This document shows, in pieces, positions 27,713 through 36,412 of a DNA stretch of 64,000 nucleotides. The notes beneath the pieces were generated by a model. The model did no database searches, had not been told where the DNA came from, and was given only the letters and a program-made list of their open reading frames with translations. A program made the translations under genes and the position numbers. Source of the stretch: CAYMCO01 sp964388955 (GTDB lineage Bacteria > Chloroflexota > Anaerolineae > Anaerolineales > E44-bin32); assembly GCA_964388955.1 (NCBI GenBank), contig CAYMCO010000021.1, positions 1 to 64,000 on the forward strand, written 5' to 3'. Numbering within the stretch: the stretch's first letter is position 1; each line of letters begins with the position of its first letter.

Positions 27713-28621
27713 CTACTTCAACGCCTCTCCAGCGTTCCTGCGACCCCGGCTGCTGCGATGCACGATTAGAATGCCCCCCAGCACCCCCATACCCGCGATC
27801 ACCTGCCATGAGCTAACTCGCTCACCCAGCAGCGGGCCCGCCAACAGGGCAGTGAGCACGGGTTGGGCCAGCAAGATCGGCGAAACAAGCGTGGCGGGCA
27901 GATAACCCAGGGCGTAGTTGATCGCCAAGTATCCGATGGTCTGGGTCAACAAGCCCAAGCCCAGGAAGCTCAAATACGCCCTCGTCGGATACCCGACCAG
28001 CGGCAAACGGGCGGCCAGGACGTAGGCCAGCAGCACCAACGTCGAGATGAGACCGGAGATCCAGAAGAACGAAAGCGAATCGAGCCCTTTCCGGCCATGT
28101 TCGGTAGCGAGGACATAGGCGCCGTAGAAGACGCCAGCCGCCAGTCCCAGGAGGGAACCCCAGCCCAAGGAGACGGAACGCAGGGCGTCGAAGCCCAGGA
28201 CCAAGCTGGAACCGCCAAAGGCCACCAACAGCCCCAGCCAGAAAGTGCGGCGGAGCCTCTGCCTGTAGATGAGCATAGCGCCGATGCCCACCCAGGCCGG
28301 CGCGGTGTTCGCCAGCAGGGTCGGGTCCGTTGCGCCGCCGATGACCACCCCGCTGGCCCACATGCCCAGATCCAAAGCGAAAAAGACCCCCGCCAGCAGC
28401 GCGTAGCGCACGCTGGTCGGCGGGAGCGGGCGCCGGCTGCGCAGTCGCCGGAAAGCGGGGAACGCCAGCAGGACCACAGCGATGGCCATGCGGTACAGAC
28501 TGGTGACTGCGCCGGGCGCGGCCGCCCAGGCGACGAAGATTGCCGAGAATCCCAAGCTCAAGATTCCCACAGCGACCCCAATGTAGCTGAGCAACGTCTG
28601 CTGCTCCGACAAGTCCCTCAT
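27713..28621 (-). CDS. EamA/DMT-family transporter
   Basis: 302 aa with about ten hydrophobic segments in two internally similar halves, typical of drug/metabolite exporters of the EamA type. The first half carries SLYRMAIAVVLLAFPAFRRL, the second QTIGYLAINYALGYLPATLVSPILLAQPV. It ends in a basic tail (HRSSRGRRN). The exported substrate cannot be told from sequence. Stands alone. Confidence 0.9.
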   Translation of the reverse strand: MRDLSEQQTLLSYIGVAVGILSLGFSAIFVAWAAAPGAVTSLYRMAIAVVLLAFPAFRRLRSRRPLPPTSVRYALLAGVFFALDLGMWASGVVIGGATDPTLLANTAPAWVGIGAMLIYRQRLRRTFWLGLLVAFGGSSLVLGFDALRSVSLGWGSLLGLAAGVFYGAYVLATEHGRKGLDSLSFFWISGLISTLVLLAYVLAARLPLVGYPTRAYLSFLGLGLLTQTIGYLAINYALGYLPATLVSPILLAQPVLTALLAGPLLGERVSSWQVIAGMGVLGGILIVHRSSRGRRNAGEALK

Positions 28622-28741
28622 AGGACCGTCCCCACGATGGCGCCTTGCAGGAGAATCCCCGGGAGAATCAACGTTCGCACTGGATTCGCACCCTTATGGG
28701 AGGAAGACAGAGTCACCTTGCGACATTCCTGCGGCCCCGGA

Positions 28742-29839
28742 CTAGGCGGCGATCTCCGGCCGTCCGGGACGAAATGGCTCTATTCCCTCAACGGGCGAGG
28801 ATGAAGAGATCAAATCGCCCACCAGATCCGCCGTGGCGGGCGCCAGGACGATCCCGTTGCGGTAGTGCCCCGTCGCCAGGACCAAGTTGGGGATTGCTTC
28901 CAGCGGTCCAATGACCGGCACTTCATCAGGGCTCGCCGGCCGGAGGCCGGCCCATGTGCTGGCCACCTCGTGGCCAGCCAAGCCGGGTGCGATCTCGATT
29001 CCCCCCTCAGCGACCCTGGCAATGCCCCCCAGGGTTACCCGGTCGTCATACCCTACTCGCTCCTTTGTCGCCCCAACCATGGTCTGGATGCCCAGCTTGG
29101 GCACCAGGTACCTCCGGGGCGAGAAGACCACCCGGCGCACCACCTGCCCATCCACAGCCAATGCCTGCCCGCGCACAGGGATGATCTTCGGCAGGGATAC
29201 GCCGCCCACTTGGCTGGACCAGCAACCCGCCGCCAACACAACCCAATCCCCACGGATCTGTTCGCGCACTGTTTGTACTCCGATGGCTCGGCCATGGTCC
29301 ACCGTGATTTCGAGCACATTGGCCCGCTTGTACGCGACTCCCATCTCCCGCCCAGCGGCCGCGATGGCCAATGTAAGAGCTGTGTTGTCGACCCACGCCC
29401 CCTTTGGATAATAGAGCCCCGCCATGACGCGCGGATTGATGGCCGGCTCCAGCAGACGGATCTCGTCCGCCGTCAACCTTTCAACGGCCACCTCCGTCCC
29501 CACGTTGAGCGAATACTCCGCCTCCAGGTCCCCCAAGTCCGCTTCCTGGAGAGCGATGAAGAGTTCCCCTTCCTGCCGGTAGTAGATGTCACCATGCCCC
29601 AACGCCGCCAGCTCGGCCATCACGTCCGCGTAAAGGCTCGCGCTGCGCAGGTGCAAGGCGTTGAGGTCCCTTGGTTTGCCCACGCTGGCGTGGAAAGTTA
29701 GCACCCCCAGAGCGGCCTGGGAGGCCCCGCTGGCCGGGGCGGAGCGCTCGAGCAGCGTAACGCTGGCACCTCTCTGCGCCAGGCGCCAGGCACAAGCCGC
29801 GCCCACGATTCCGGCCCCCACGATAAGCACATCGCTCAT
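28742..29839 (-). CDS. thiO: FAD-dependent glycine oxidase-like protein (ThiO family)
   Basis: FAD-dependent amine oxidase of the DAO family, 365 aa. The Rossmann dinucleotide motif VGAGIVGAACAWRL begins at residue 7, and the C terminus has the ThiO signature ATGHYRNGIVLAPATADLV. The start MSDVLIVGAG is preceded by a purine-rich GGGGAGAG. ThiO oxidises glycine to iminoglycine for the thiazole of thiamine, but no thiS, thiG or thiE is nearby. It could equally oxidise sarcosine or a D-amino acid. Promising but not certain as ThiO. Confidence 0.78.
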   Translation of the reverse strand: MSDVLIVGAGIVGAACAWRLAQRGASVTLLERSAPASGASQAALGVLTFHASVGKPRDLNALHLRSASLYADVMAELAALGHGDIYYRQEGELFIALQEADLGDLEAEYSLNVGTEVAVERLTADEIRLLEPAINPRVMAGLYYPKGAWVDNTALTLAIAAAGREMGVAYKRANVLEITVDHGRAIGVQTVREQIRGDWVVLAAGCWSSQVGGVSLPKIIPVRGQALAVDGQVVRRVVFSPRRYLVPKLGIQTMVGATKERVGYDDRVTLGGIARVAEGGIEIAPGLAGHEVASTWAGLRPASPDEVPVIGPLEAIPNLVLATGHYRNGIVLAPATADLVGDLISSSSPVEGIEPFRPGRPEIAA

Positions 29840-30014
29840 ATATCCCACTCTCCCCGAATCCATAGTGCGCAGGTGGAGCGTCCACACAGCGCAGCTTGAA
29901 GACCCCCGGATAGTATTCCGTCAACAGCCGGACCAAGTCGAGAAAAAGGGGTCGGCAGATATCTTGAACCTCTACGGAACCCGGATCAAGCATTGGTGCC
30001 GCCCGAGCAATCAT

Positions 30015-31622
30015 CTACTCAATCTGATCAATATAATCGCCCGCCGGGCGCTGAAAATACGGCGCCATCAGCCGGGGCAACCTGGCGGCAAATCCCTCCG
30101 GGAGCACGGCGAAGAGATCCGCCGCGCTTGCCACGCGTCCTCCTTGCTCCTGAGCGTATCTCCGCAGGAACGTATCGAAGGCGGGCTCGCCCAGGCGAGC
30201 CCGCAAATCGCGCAAGAACAACGATCCACGTAGATATACCGCGTTTACATAGGATCGAAAGGTACGGTGGTCGTAGATGCTGCTGTCCACCCATCCTTCG
30301 GGTTCGAAGGCCTGCACGCGGAAGTTCCACCACCAATCCGCCAATTCGGGATAAACGCGCTCATAGAAAAGGATTTCGCTGTACGTCGCAAGAGCCTCAT
30401 CCAGCCAAGGCTCCATGGCCTGGTCATTGGCGACCATCGCGTGCCACCACTGGTGGGAGGTCTCATGCACGGAGATGGCCGTCAGATAGCTGTCCGGGCC
30501 ACCAGTATAATATCGGAAATACTCACCGCCCACGAACACCAGCCCATCATACTCCATGCCATCCGGAAAACTGGATTCGACCACGGAAAACTGCGGTCTC
30601 GGGTAGGATCCGAAGGAATCGCCATAGAGTTCGATCGCCTGAGCCACCGCCTGCAGTGCTGCCTGTCCGGCCGCCCGGTGTTCGGGGAAGACGTACATCG
30701 AGATCTCAACCTCCCCGGCATTGCTCCGCAGCACCTCATACTCCTGACTCACCGTCCAGGCGAAATCCCGTCCGGCCGGCAGCCGGCAACGGAATCCCCC
30801 CTCAAGCTCTTCACATATGCCGCTCGCCGCCAAGACGACCGATTGGGGCGCGTTCCGGATTTGGATGTCCACCATATGATCCGCGCGAGCATATGCCAGG
30901 TGTTCACCGACGGCCGCTGGCCGTCGGATCAGCCACTCGCCCGTCTTGTCATAGGGCGGGACAAAAGGATACCAATCCCCCAAGTTGATCTGGCGGCCGG
31001 AATCTCCCAGCGGTCCCGCTGTCGAGGGGATTTCCAGCGCGTAGTCCACCGAGAATTCCAGCGATTCCCCCGAAGCCAGTGGGGGGGCGAAAGAAAGATC
31101 AAGGCGGTCGGCCTCGAGGTCAAATGCCGCGATTCGGGAGCCCTTTGCCTCCTGGACGTCGATCAGGTGGAAAACCCCCGCTCGGCGGTTGGCCTCCACA
31201 ACAAGAGGGAGTGCATCCTGAACGCCAGCGGTCTGGTTGGTGTAGCGAACCTGCATTGTGACCCGAAGGCGCCGCTCCGCAAAATCCAAGGCAGCCCGGA
31301 GGTGATAGCCAAGCGCCCCTTCAAAAGGAAAGGAGCCGGAGGAGGGCCTGCCCAGGTCCGACCATTCCGGCGGTGCATCAATCTCCGGGGAGGGTGACAA
31401 TTGCGGATGCACGTCGGTTGGAGCGGCTGAAGCCAAAGGTGTCGCTTGAGGCGGAGGCAGCTCTTCAAGAGATGGCGCGTCAGCGACCATCGCCGGCATG
31501 CCTGTTCGAGTGCAGCCTGTGGCCGATAGTATGGCGCCCAGCGCGAGCGGCAGGCACCGAATGAGAAGGCCGGCTGCCCTGGTCGGTCGGCGGCCTTTGC
31601 CAGCGTGCAAGCCGCCTTTCAT
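30015..31622 (-). CDS. M1-family metallopeptidase lipoprotein
   Basis: Zinc aminopeptidase-type protein, 535 aa. I start at MKGGLHAGKG, which gives a positively charged lipoprotein signal ending in LSATGC; the frame continues upstream without homology. The zinc site is HETSH with the downstream ligand in WLDEALATYSE, and the substrate motif reads GMEYDGLVF (GxMEN-like). The C-terminal M1 helical domain is short, so this resembles compact secreted M1 peptidases rather than full PepN. It would be membrane-anchored on the outside. It lies 114 nt after the ALDH gene; whether it belongs to that operon is unclear. Confidence 0.9.
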   Translation of the reverse strand: MKGGLHAGKGRRPTRAAGLLIRCLPLALGAILSATGCTRTGMPAMVADAPSLEELPPPQATPLASAAPTDVHPQLSPSPEIDAPPEWSDLGRPSSGSFPFEGALGYHLRAALDFAERRLRVTMQVRYTNQTAGVQDALPLVVEANRRAGVFHLIDVQEAKGSRIAAFDLEADRLDLSFAPPLASGESLEFSVDYALEIPSTAGPLGDSGRQINLGDWYPFVPPYDKTGEWLIRRPAAVGEHLAYARADHMVDIQIRNAPQSVVLAASGICEELEGGFRCRLPAGRDFAWTVSQEYEVLRSNAGEVEISMYVFPEHRAAGQAALQAVAQAIELYGDSFGSYPRPQFSVVESSFPDGMEYDGLVFVGGEYFRYYTGGPDSYLTAISVHETSHQWWHAMVANDQAMEPWLDEALATYSEILFYERVYPELADWWWNFRVQAFEPEGWVDSSIYDHRTFRSYVNAVYLRGSLFLRDLRARLGEPAFDTFLRRYAQEQGGRVASAADLFAVLPEGFAARLPRLMAPYFQRPAGDYIDQIE

Positions 31623-31736
31623 TTCCCGGGTCCGGCCACTTCTCAGATGCCTCCGCCCATGTTTCCTCTGTGCAGGGTGGCTCGCAGGGAGATTTGGCCT
31701 TCCGACTCGCAAGGTTCGGCGCGATTCCCGCTGCAA

Positions 31737-33260
31737 TCAGGAGCCAAACTCGATCCCCTGCGCCAAGGGCAGATCCTTGGACCAATTGATGGTCACCGTC
31801 TGCCGGCGCATATAGCCCTTCCAGGCGTCCGAGCCGGATTCTCTGCCCCCTCCGGTCTCTTTTTCGCCGCCGAATGCCCCGCCGATTTCCGCGCCCGAAG
31901 TACCGATGTTCACATTGGCGATCCCACAGTCCGAACCGCGCGAGGACAGAAAGGTCTCCATGGCACGTACGGAGTCGGTGAACATGGCACTGGATAACCC
32001 TTGAGGTACTCCGTTGTGCAGTTCGAGCGCCTCCTCCAGGTCCCTGTATACCAGCAGGTAGAGGATGGGCGCGAAAGTCTCCTGCGTGACAATCTCTGTC
32101 TGTGTCGGCATGCGTACGATGGTGGGCTCCACAAAATTCTCCCCCAGGTCCGGGCGGCGTTTGCCGCCTGTCAGCACCTCCCCACCCGATTCAAGCGCCT
32201 GGTCCAGGGCCTCGAACATCTCCTCCACAGCCCCCTTCGTAACCAGCGGGCCCATGAGGGTTCTCTCGTCCAACGGATCCCCGATGCGGACCTGTGCGTA
32301 GGCATCCACCAGGCGGCGGGTCAACTCATCGGAAACGTCCTCGTGGACGATCACGCGGCGGGTGGTGGTGCAGCGCTGCCCGGCTGTGCCCACCGCTGCG
32401 AACAGAATGGCCCGCACAGCCAAATCGAGATCGGCATCCGGGGCGACAATGATGGCGTTGTTACCGCCCAATTCCAATATCGTCCGTCCGAAACGGGCGG
32501 ATACGATACTGGACACTTGGCGGCCGACCGCCGTCGACCCCGTGAAGGAGATCAAGGGCAGGCGTTCGTCCTTCAGCATCCGGTCGCCCACATCCGAGCC
32601 GCTGCCGATCACGAGATTGAAAATGCCCTGCAAGCCGTGGTCCGCCATCACCCGGTTGGCGATCTTCTGCATGGCGACGGCGGTCAGCGGCACCTGGCTG
32701 GAGGGTTTCCATATTGCGGTGTCTCCACACACCGAAGCGATGGCTGCATTCCAAGACCACACCGCGATGGGGAAATTGAAAGCGGTGATCACGCCCATAA
32801 CGCCCAATGGATGCCACTGCTCATACATGCGGTGCCCGGGGCGCTCGGACTTCATGGTCGGGCCGTAGAGCTGGCGCGAGAGACCGAGGGCGAAATCGCA
32901 GATATCGATCATTTCCTGCACTTCGCCCGCGCCCTCCGCCCGGATCTTGCCCATCTCCAGACTGACAAGATCCCCCAACGGCTCCTTGTATTCCCGCACC
33001 GCGTTCCCCAAATCCCGCACCACCTGGCCGCGCTTTGGGGCCGGAGTCTGCCGCCAGATGAGGAAAGCATCGTGCGCGCAGCGCACGACTTGCTCGTATG
33101 CATCCGGCGTGGCGGCCACTATGCGGGCTATGGGCTCGTTGTTCGTCGGGTTGATGGAAGAGAGCTCCTTCCCGTCCGGCGCCGCTATCCAGCCTTCTGG
33201 GCCATAGCACGCTCCTGCGTTCGACGCCTCGATCCCCAGCTTCTCCAACAGCGCTTTCAT
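31737..33260 (-). CDS. ALDH7-family aldehyde dehydrogenase
   Basis: NAD(P)-dependent aldehyde dehydrogenase, 507 aa, complete. Catalytic Cys297 lies in GQRCTTTRR and Glu263 in LELGGNN. The C-terminal stretch NIGTSGAEIGGAFGGEKETG and the following WKGYMRRQT are hallmarks of the antiquitin/AmaB group, which oxidises 2-aminoadipate semialdehyde. Last of the nine-gene block, starting 4 nt after MmgE/PrpD. In this setting the substrate may be a semialdehyde feeding a dicarboxylate into the operon's pathway; that is inference. Confidence 0.92.
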   Translation of the reverse strand: MKALLEKLGIEASNAGACYGPEGWIAAPDGKELSSINPTNNEPIARIVAATPDAYEQVVRCAHDAFLIWRQTPAPKRGQVVRDLGNAVREYKEPLGDLVSLEMGKIRAEGAGEVQEMIDICDFALGLSRQLYGPTMKSERPGHRMYEQWHPLGVMGVITAFNFPIAVWSWNAAIASVCGDTAIWKPSSQVPLTAVAMQKIANRVMADHGLQGIFNLVIGSGSDVGDRMLKDERLPLISFTGSTAVGRQVSSIVSARFGRTILELGGNNAIIVAPDADLDLAVRAILFAAVGTAGQRCTTTRRVIVHEDVSDELTRRLVDAYAQVRIGDPLDERTLMGPLVTKGAVEEMFEALDQALESGGEVLTGGKRRPDLGENFVEPTIVRMPTQTEIVTQETFAPILYLLVYRDLEEALELHNGVPQGLSSAMFTDSVRAMETFLSSRGSDCGIANVNIGTSGAEIGGAFGGEKETGGGRESGSDAWKGYMRRQTVTINWSKDLPLAQGIEFGS

Positions 33261-33264
33261 ACCC

Positions 33265-34653
33265 CTACCACTCCCTTGGCTGGTCGGCGGCCTCGAAGAT
33301 CCGCATGTACTCGCCCAAGTCCTCTTGTTCGTCGAAGCTCCATGTGGCCTCGATTGCCCGACCCTGTTGTTCCTCGCTCAGCACACCCCGAGCGTTGGCC
33401 CGGAACTTGGCCTCCAGCTCCGCGTCGCGCATCGGATCCTCAGGCGCGCCTTTGGCCACATCGGTCTGTTTGGTCAATCGCTCGCCATCCTTGGTTGTGA
33501 TGGTGACTCTTGCGCGCTTGATTCCCGGGAAGAGGCCGTCGATTCCCGGGTCGGCGACGACCCTAATCTTACCAAGAAGATCCCGTATCGTGACGTCCCT
33601 GAGCTTCCCCTCGGAGAAGGATTCGGGCAGCACGCGCCCATCGGCCAGCGCGGCGGCGATGACATACGGAAGGCTGTGATCGGCCGTCTCCTTGGTTTCG
33701 GGATGGTACTTGCTTGGGTCCGAGAGGATATCTGCGCCGCGGGTTGTGGTTTCCACCAGTACTTCACTGATGGCCTCTGGCAGAATGCCGTGCTCACGCC
33801 TTAGAGACAGGGCGGCGCTGATGGGCTGGTGGGTCAGGACCTCCGTGGGAAAGGCCTTATAGCTGCAATCAGTGATGATAAACTCCTCTCCCAGCCCTTC
33901 AAGCAGGCGCTCCGGGTGCCACTCCACGTCCCGCAGCACCTTCACGAGGCCCTCCTTCCCCTCGATGACCTCCACCGGCCCAGTGAAGCCCTGCCTCGCC
34001 ATAAGCGCCGCCAGCACGCCTGCCTGGGCCGCCATTGGGTCGGCGGCGTTCTTCATGTTCGTCAGGTGCCCGGCCACCACGCCGCCCAACGTGAAATGGC
34101 TGCTCCCACTGATGCCCACCGCAGCGACAAGCTGTTCCATATCCAGATCGTACATGCGCCCCGCCACCAGCGGGCTGACGAACTGAGTCAGCGATGCATG
34201 ATGCCATCCGATCTCGCGGATGCCGGGCTCAGCGGCATGGCACCAGCGCATCTCCAGCTCGTAGGCGATGATCACCCCCAACAGCGCTTCCCGACCTGAC
34301 TTGCCGTTGGCCTCCGCCGACGCCAGCGCCGCGCCGATGATGTCGGAAGGGTGGCTGGGGTCCTGTACCCAATAGATATCGTTGTAGTCGAGGGCGCGCG
34401 TCAGCAGGCAGTTCATCAGGGCTGCGTTGGGTGCGCTGGTGCGCTCCCCGATCCCGATTGCGGTGGCCTGCGGTCTGCCGCCCAGATCGCGGATAAATTG
34501 ACATATGGCGAGCATATCTTCAGTCCCCACCGCGGCCAGGGCGCAGCCCATGCTGTCCAGAAGAAAGCGCTTGGCCTCATGTCTCGCCTCGTGGGGGATA
34601 TCCTCAAATTGCAGGTCGTGGGCGAACTCCGCCATACTTCTGCTGATGGACAT
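33265..34653 (-). CDS. MmgE/PrpD family protein
   Basis: 462 aa. The family includes 2-methylcitrate dehydratase, cis-aconitate decarboxylase and iminodisuccinate epimerase, all acting on small poly-carboxylates. It has the conserved N-terminal ARHEAKRFLLDSMGCALAA, DYNDIYWVQDPSHPSDIIGAAL and KAFPTEVLTHQPI. The start MSISRSM is set by a TGATG overlap with the dehydrogenase stop and by GAGAGGATC upstream. Its place amid aconitase- and isocitrate-dehydrogenase-like genes supports a citrate-like substrate; the exact reaction is unknown. Confidence 0.9.
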   Translation of the reverse strand: MSISRSMAEFAHDLQFEDIPHEARHEAKRFLLDSMGCALAAVGTEDMLAICQFIRDLGGRPQATAIGIGERTSAPNAALMNCLLTRALDYNDIYWVQDPSHPSDIIGAALASAEANGKSGREALLGVIIAYELEMRWCHAAEPGIREIGWHHASLTQFVSPLVAGRMYDLDMEQLVAAVGISGSSHFTLGGVVAGHLTNMKNAADPMAAQAGVLAALMARQGFTGPVEVIEGKEGLVKVLRDVEWHPERLLEGLGEEFIITDCSYKAFPTEVLTHQPISAALSLRREHGILPEAISEVLVETTTRGADILSDPSKYHPETKETADHSLPYVIAAALADGRVLPESFSEGKLRDVTIRDLLGKIRVVADPGIDGLFPGIKRARVTITTKDGERLTKQTDVAKGAPEDPMRDAELEAKFRANARGVLSEEQQGRAIEATWSFDEQEDLGEYMRIFEAADQPREW

Positions 34654-35771
34654 CAGATCCTCTCCGCTACAGCCCTCGCCACATCCAGGGTGCTGCTCTC
34701 CCCACCCAGGTCGTAGGTGCGGACCCTCCCTTCCCGGACCACGGCGGAAATCGCTTTCTCCAGCCTGCCGGCCAGCTCCTCCTCCCCCAACCAATCGAGC
34801 ATCAACCGAACCGCCAACAGCATGGCGGTGGGATTCGCTTTGTACTGCCCGGCATACTTGGGTGCCGATCCATGCGTGGGCTCGAATACCCCGAACTCAT
34901 CTCCGATGTTGCCGCTGGAAGCGAAGCCCAGGCCGCCCACCAACTGCGCGGCCAGGTCGGAGAGGATGTCACCGAACAAATTGCCGGTCACCATAACTCC
35001 GTAGTCATCAGGGTTCTTCAATAGCCACATCATCTGCGCATCGATATTCGTCTCCCAGAGGTCGATTCCCGGGTACTCCTCCCCGATGGCGCGGGCCTCG
35101 CGCACCATTAGGCCGCTGGTCTCGCGCAGCACGTTGGGTTTCTCGACGATGGTAACGATGGGATAGCCGAACTTCTGAGCGTACTCAAAGGCCGCTCGGA
35201 TGATGCGGCGTGCCCCACGGCGCGTGACCACCCGGCAGGTGATGGCGATATCCTCTCCAGGCACATCGGCAAATCGCCCCATGACGGAGCTATGCCGCTC
35301 CAACGCCGACCGTAGATCTTCGGCCAGCGGATGGAATTCCACCCCGGAATACAGGCCTTCGGTGTTCTCCCGAAAGACCACCAAATCGATGTCGTCTCGA
35401 TAGTTGAGCGGGTTGCCCGGCAACGCCTTGCAGGGCCGCAAGTTGATATACAAATCGAAGAGCTGCCGCAAGCGCACGATGGGACTGCGGTAGGAGAGCC
35501 CCTCGCCCTTGAGTTCCGGGGCCAGTTCCGCCTCCGCCTCATCGCGCGGCTTGGATGTGATGGCACCGAAGAGCGCACAGTCGCATGTCTTGAGGATCTC
35601 CAAGGTGCGCTCCGGCAGCGGCTCGCCCTCCGTGCACCAGAAATGCCAGCCGATGTCGGCTGGGACATACTCCGCATCCAACTTCAACGCCTCCAGCGCG
35701 ATTCGCGCTGCCTCCATCACATCTACGCCGATGCCATCGCCAGGCATCCAGGCGATCCGGTACTTTGCCAT
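34653..35771 (-). CDS. Isocitrate/isopropylmalate-type beta-decarboxylating dehydrogenase
   Basis: 372 aa. This family oxidatively decarboxylates 2-hydroxy acids (isocitrate, homoisocitrate, 3-isopropylmalate, tartrate). Substrate loop SPIVRLRQLFDLYINLRP is at 96-113, and the metal site NLFGDILSD at 264-272. The coenzyme segment reads HGSAPKYAG (300-308); Lys305-Tyr306 match the NADP-binding Lys-Tyr of E. coli isocitrate dehydrogenase rather than the Asp-Ile of NAD-type isopropylmalate dehydrogenases. NADP use and an isocitrate-like substrate are therefore favoured. Starts 3 nt after the small aconitase subunit and overlaps MmgE/PrpD by 1 nt. Confidence 0.92.
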   Translation of the reverse strand: MAKYRIAWMPGDGIGVDVMEAARIALEALKLDAEYVPADIGWHFWCTEGEPLPERTLEILKTCDCALFGAITSKPRDEAEAELAPELKGEGLSYRSPIVRLRQLFDLYINLRPCKALPGNPLNYRDDIDLVVFRENTEGLYSGVEFHPLAEDLRSALERHSSVMGRFADVPGEDIAITCRVVTRRGARRIIRAAFEYAQKFGYPIVTIVEKPNVLRETSGLMVREARAIGEEYPGIDLWETNIDAQMMWLLKNPDDYGVMVTGNLFGDILSDLAAQLVGGLGFASSGNIGDEFGVFEPTHGSAPKYAGQYKANPTAMLLAVRLMLDWLGEEELAGRLEKAISAVVREGRVRTYDLGGESSTLDVARAVAERI

Positions 35772-35774
35772 GCT

Positions 35775-36293
35775 TCATTCTCCTCTTTGTCGATCTTCCT
35801 TCATCTTCCGGAGACGCGCTCGCGTGTAGTTCTTGAGGCCGCCGGCATCCATGATCGTGACCACGTTCTGCGGGAACGGTGGGAAATGGAAGATCCCGGC
35901 CTCGGAGCGGATCTCCCCGGCTTCCAAGTCGATTTCCACCACCTCGCCATCCTCGATCGCTTCCACCGCCGGCGGGCAGATCACCGCCGGGAGAGCGTTG
36001 TTGATGCAATTTCGCCCGAAGATGCGGGCGATAGATTTGGCCACAATGGCGCTCACCCCGGCTTCTTTGAGACAGACCACCGCCTGCTCGCGTGAACTGC
36101 CCTGGCCCCAATTCCTGCCAGCCACGATGATGTCCCCGGGCTGCACCTGTCCTGCGAAGTCCGGGTCCAGATCCTCCAGCGCATGGGGCGCCATCTCCTT
36201 CGGGTCGCTTATCGTGTAAGTGTATTTGCCGGGGAAGATCACATCGGTGTTGACGTCATCGCCATATTTCCAGACACGTCCTTTCGTTGTCAT
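35775..36293 (-). CDS. Aconitase-family small subunit (LeuD/homoaconitase type)
   Basis: Swivelling domain of a two-subunit hydro-lyase, 172 aa. It has the typical YGDDVNTDVIFPGKY near the N terminus and GRNWGQGSSREQAV with the conserved catalytic serine. The start MTTKGRVWKYG is preceded by GGAGG at good spacing; the longer frame has no homology. It pairs with the large subunit 119 nt upstream. Annotation as 3-isopropylmalate dehydratase would be routine, but no leuA or leuB is present and the operon points to citrate or homocitrate. Confidence 0.92.
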   Translation of the reverse strand: MTTKGRVWKYGDDVNTDVIFPGKYTYTISDPKEMAPHALEDLDPDFAGQVQPGDIIVAGRNWGQGSSREQAVVCLKEAGVSAIVAKSIARIFGRNCINNALPAVICPPAVEAIEDGEVVEIDLEAGEIRSEAGIFHFPPFPQNVVTIMDAGGLKNYTRARLRKMKEDRQRGE

Positions 36294-36412
36294 CTCAGCC
36301 TCCGATCCGGGCGGCGGCCCGGCGATCGCCTCTCCCCTCGGACGGGCGCAGCATGCACCGGCATCAAGCTGACCCGACATGAGTACGGCCCCCTCAAAGC
36401 GTCAGGACCTTC

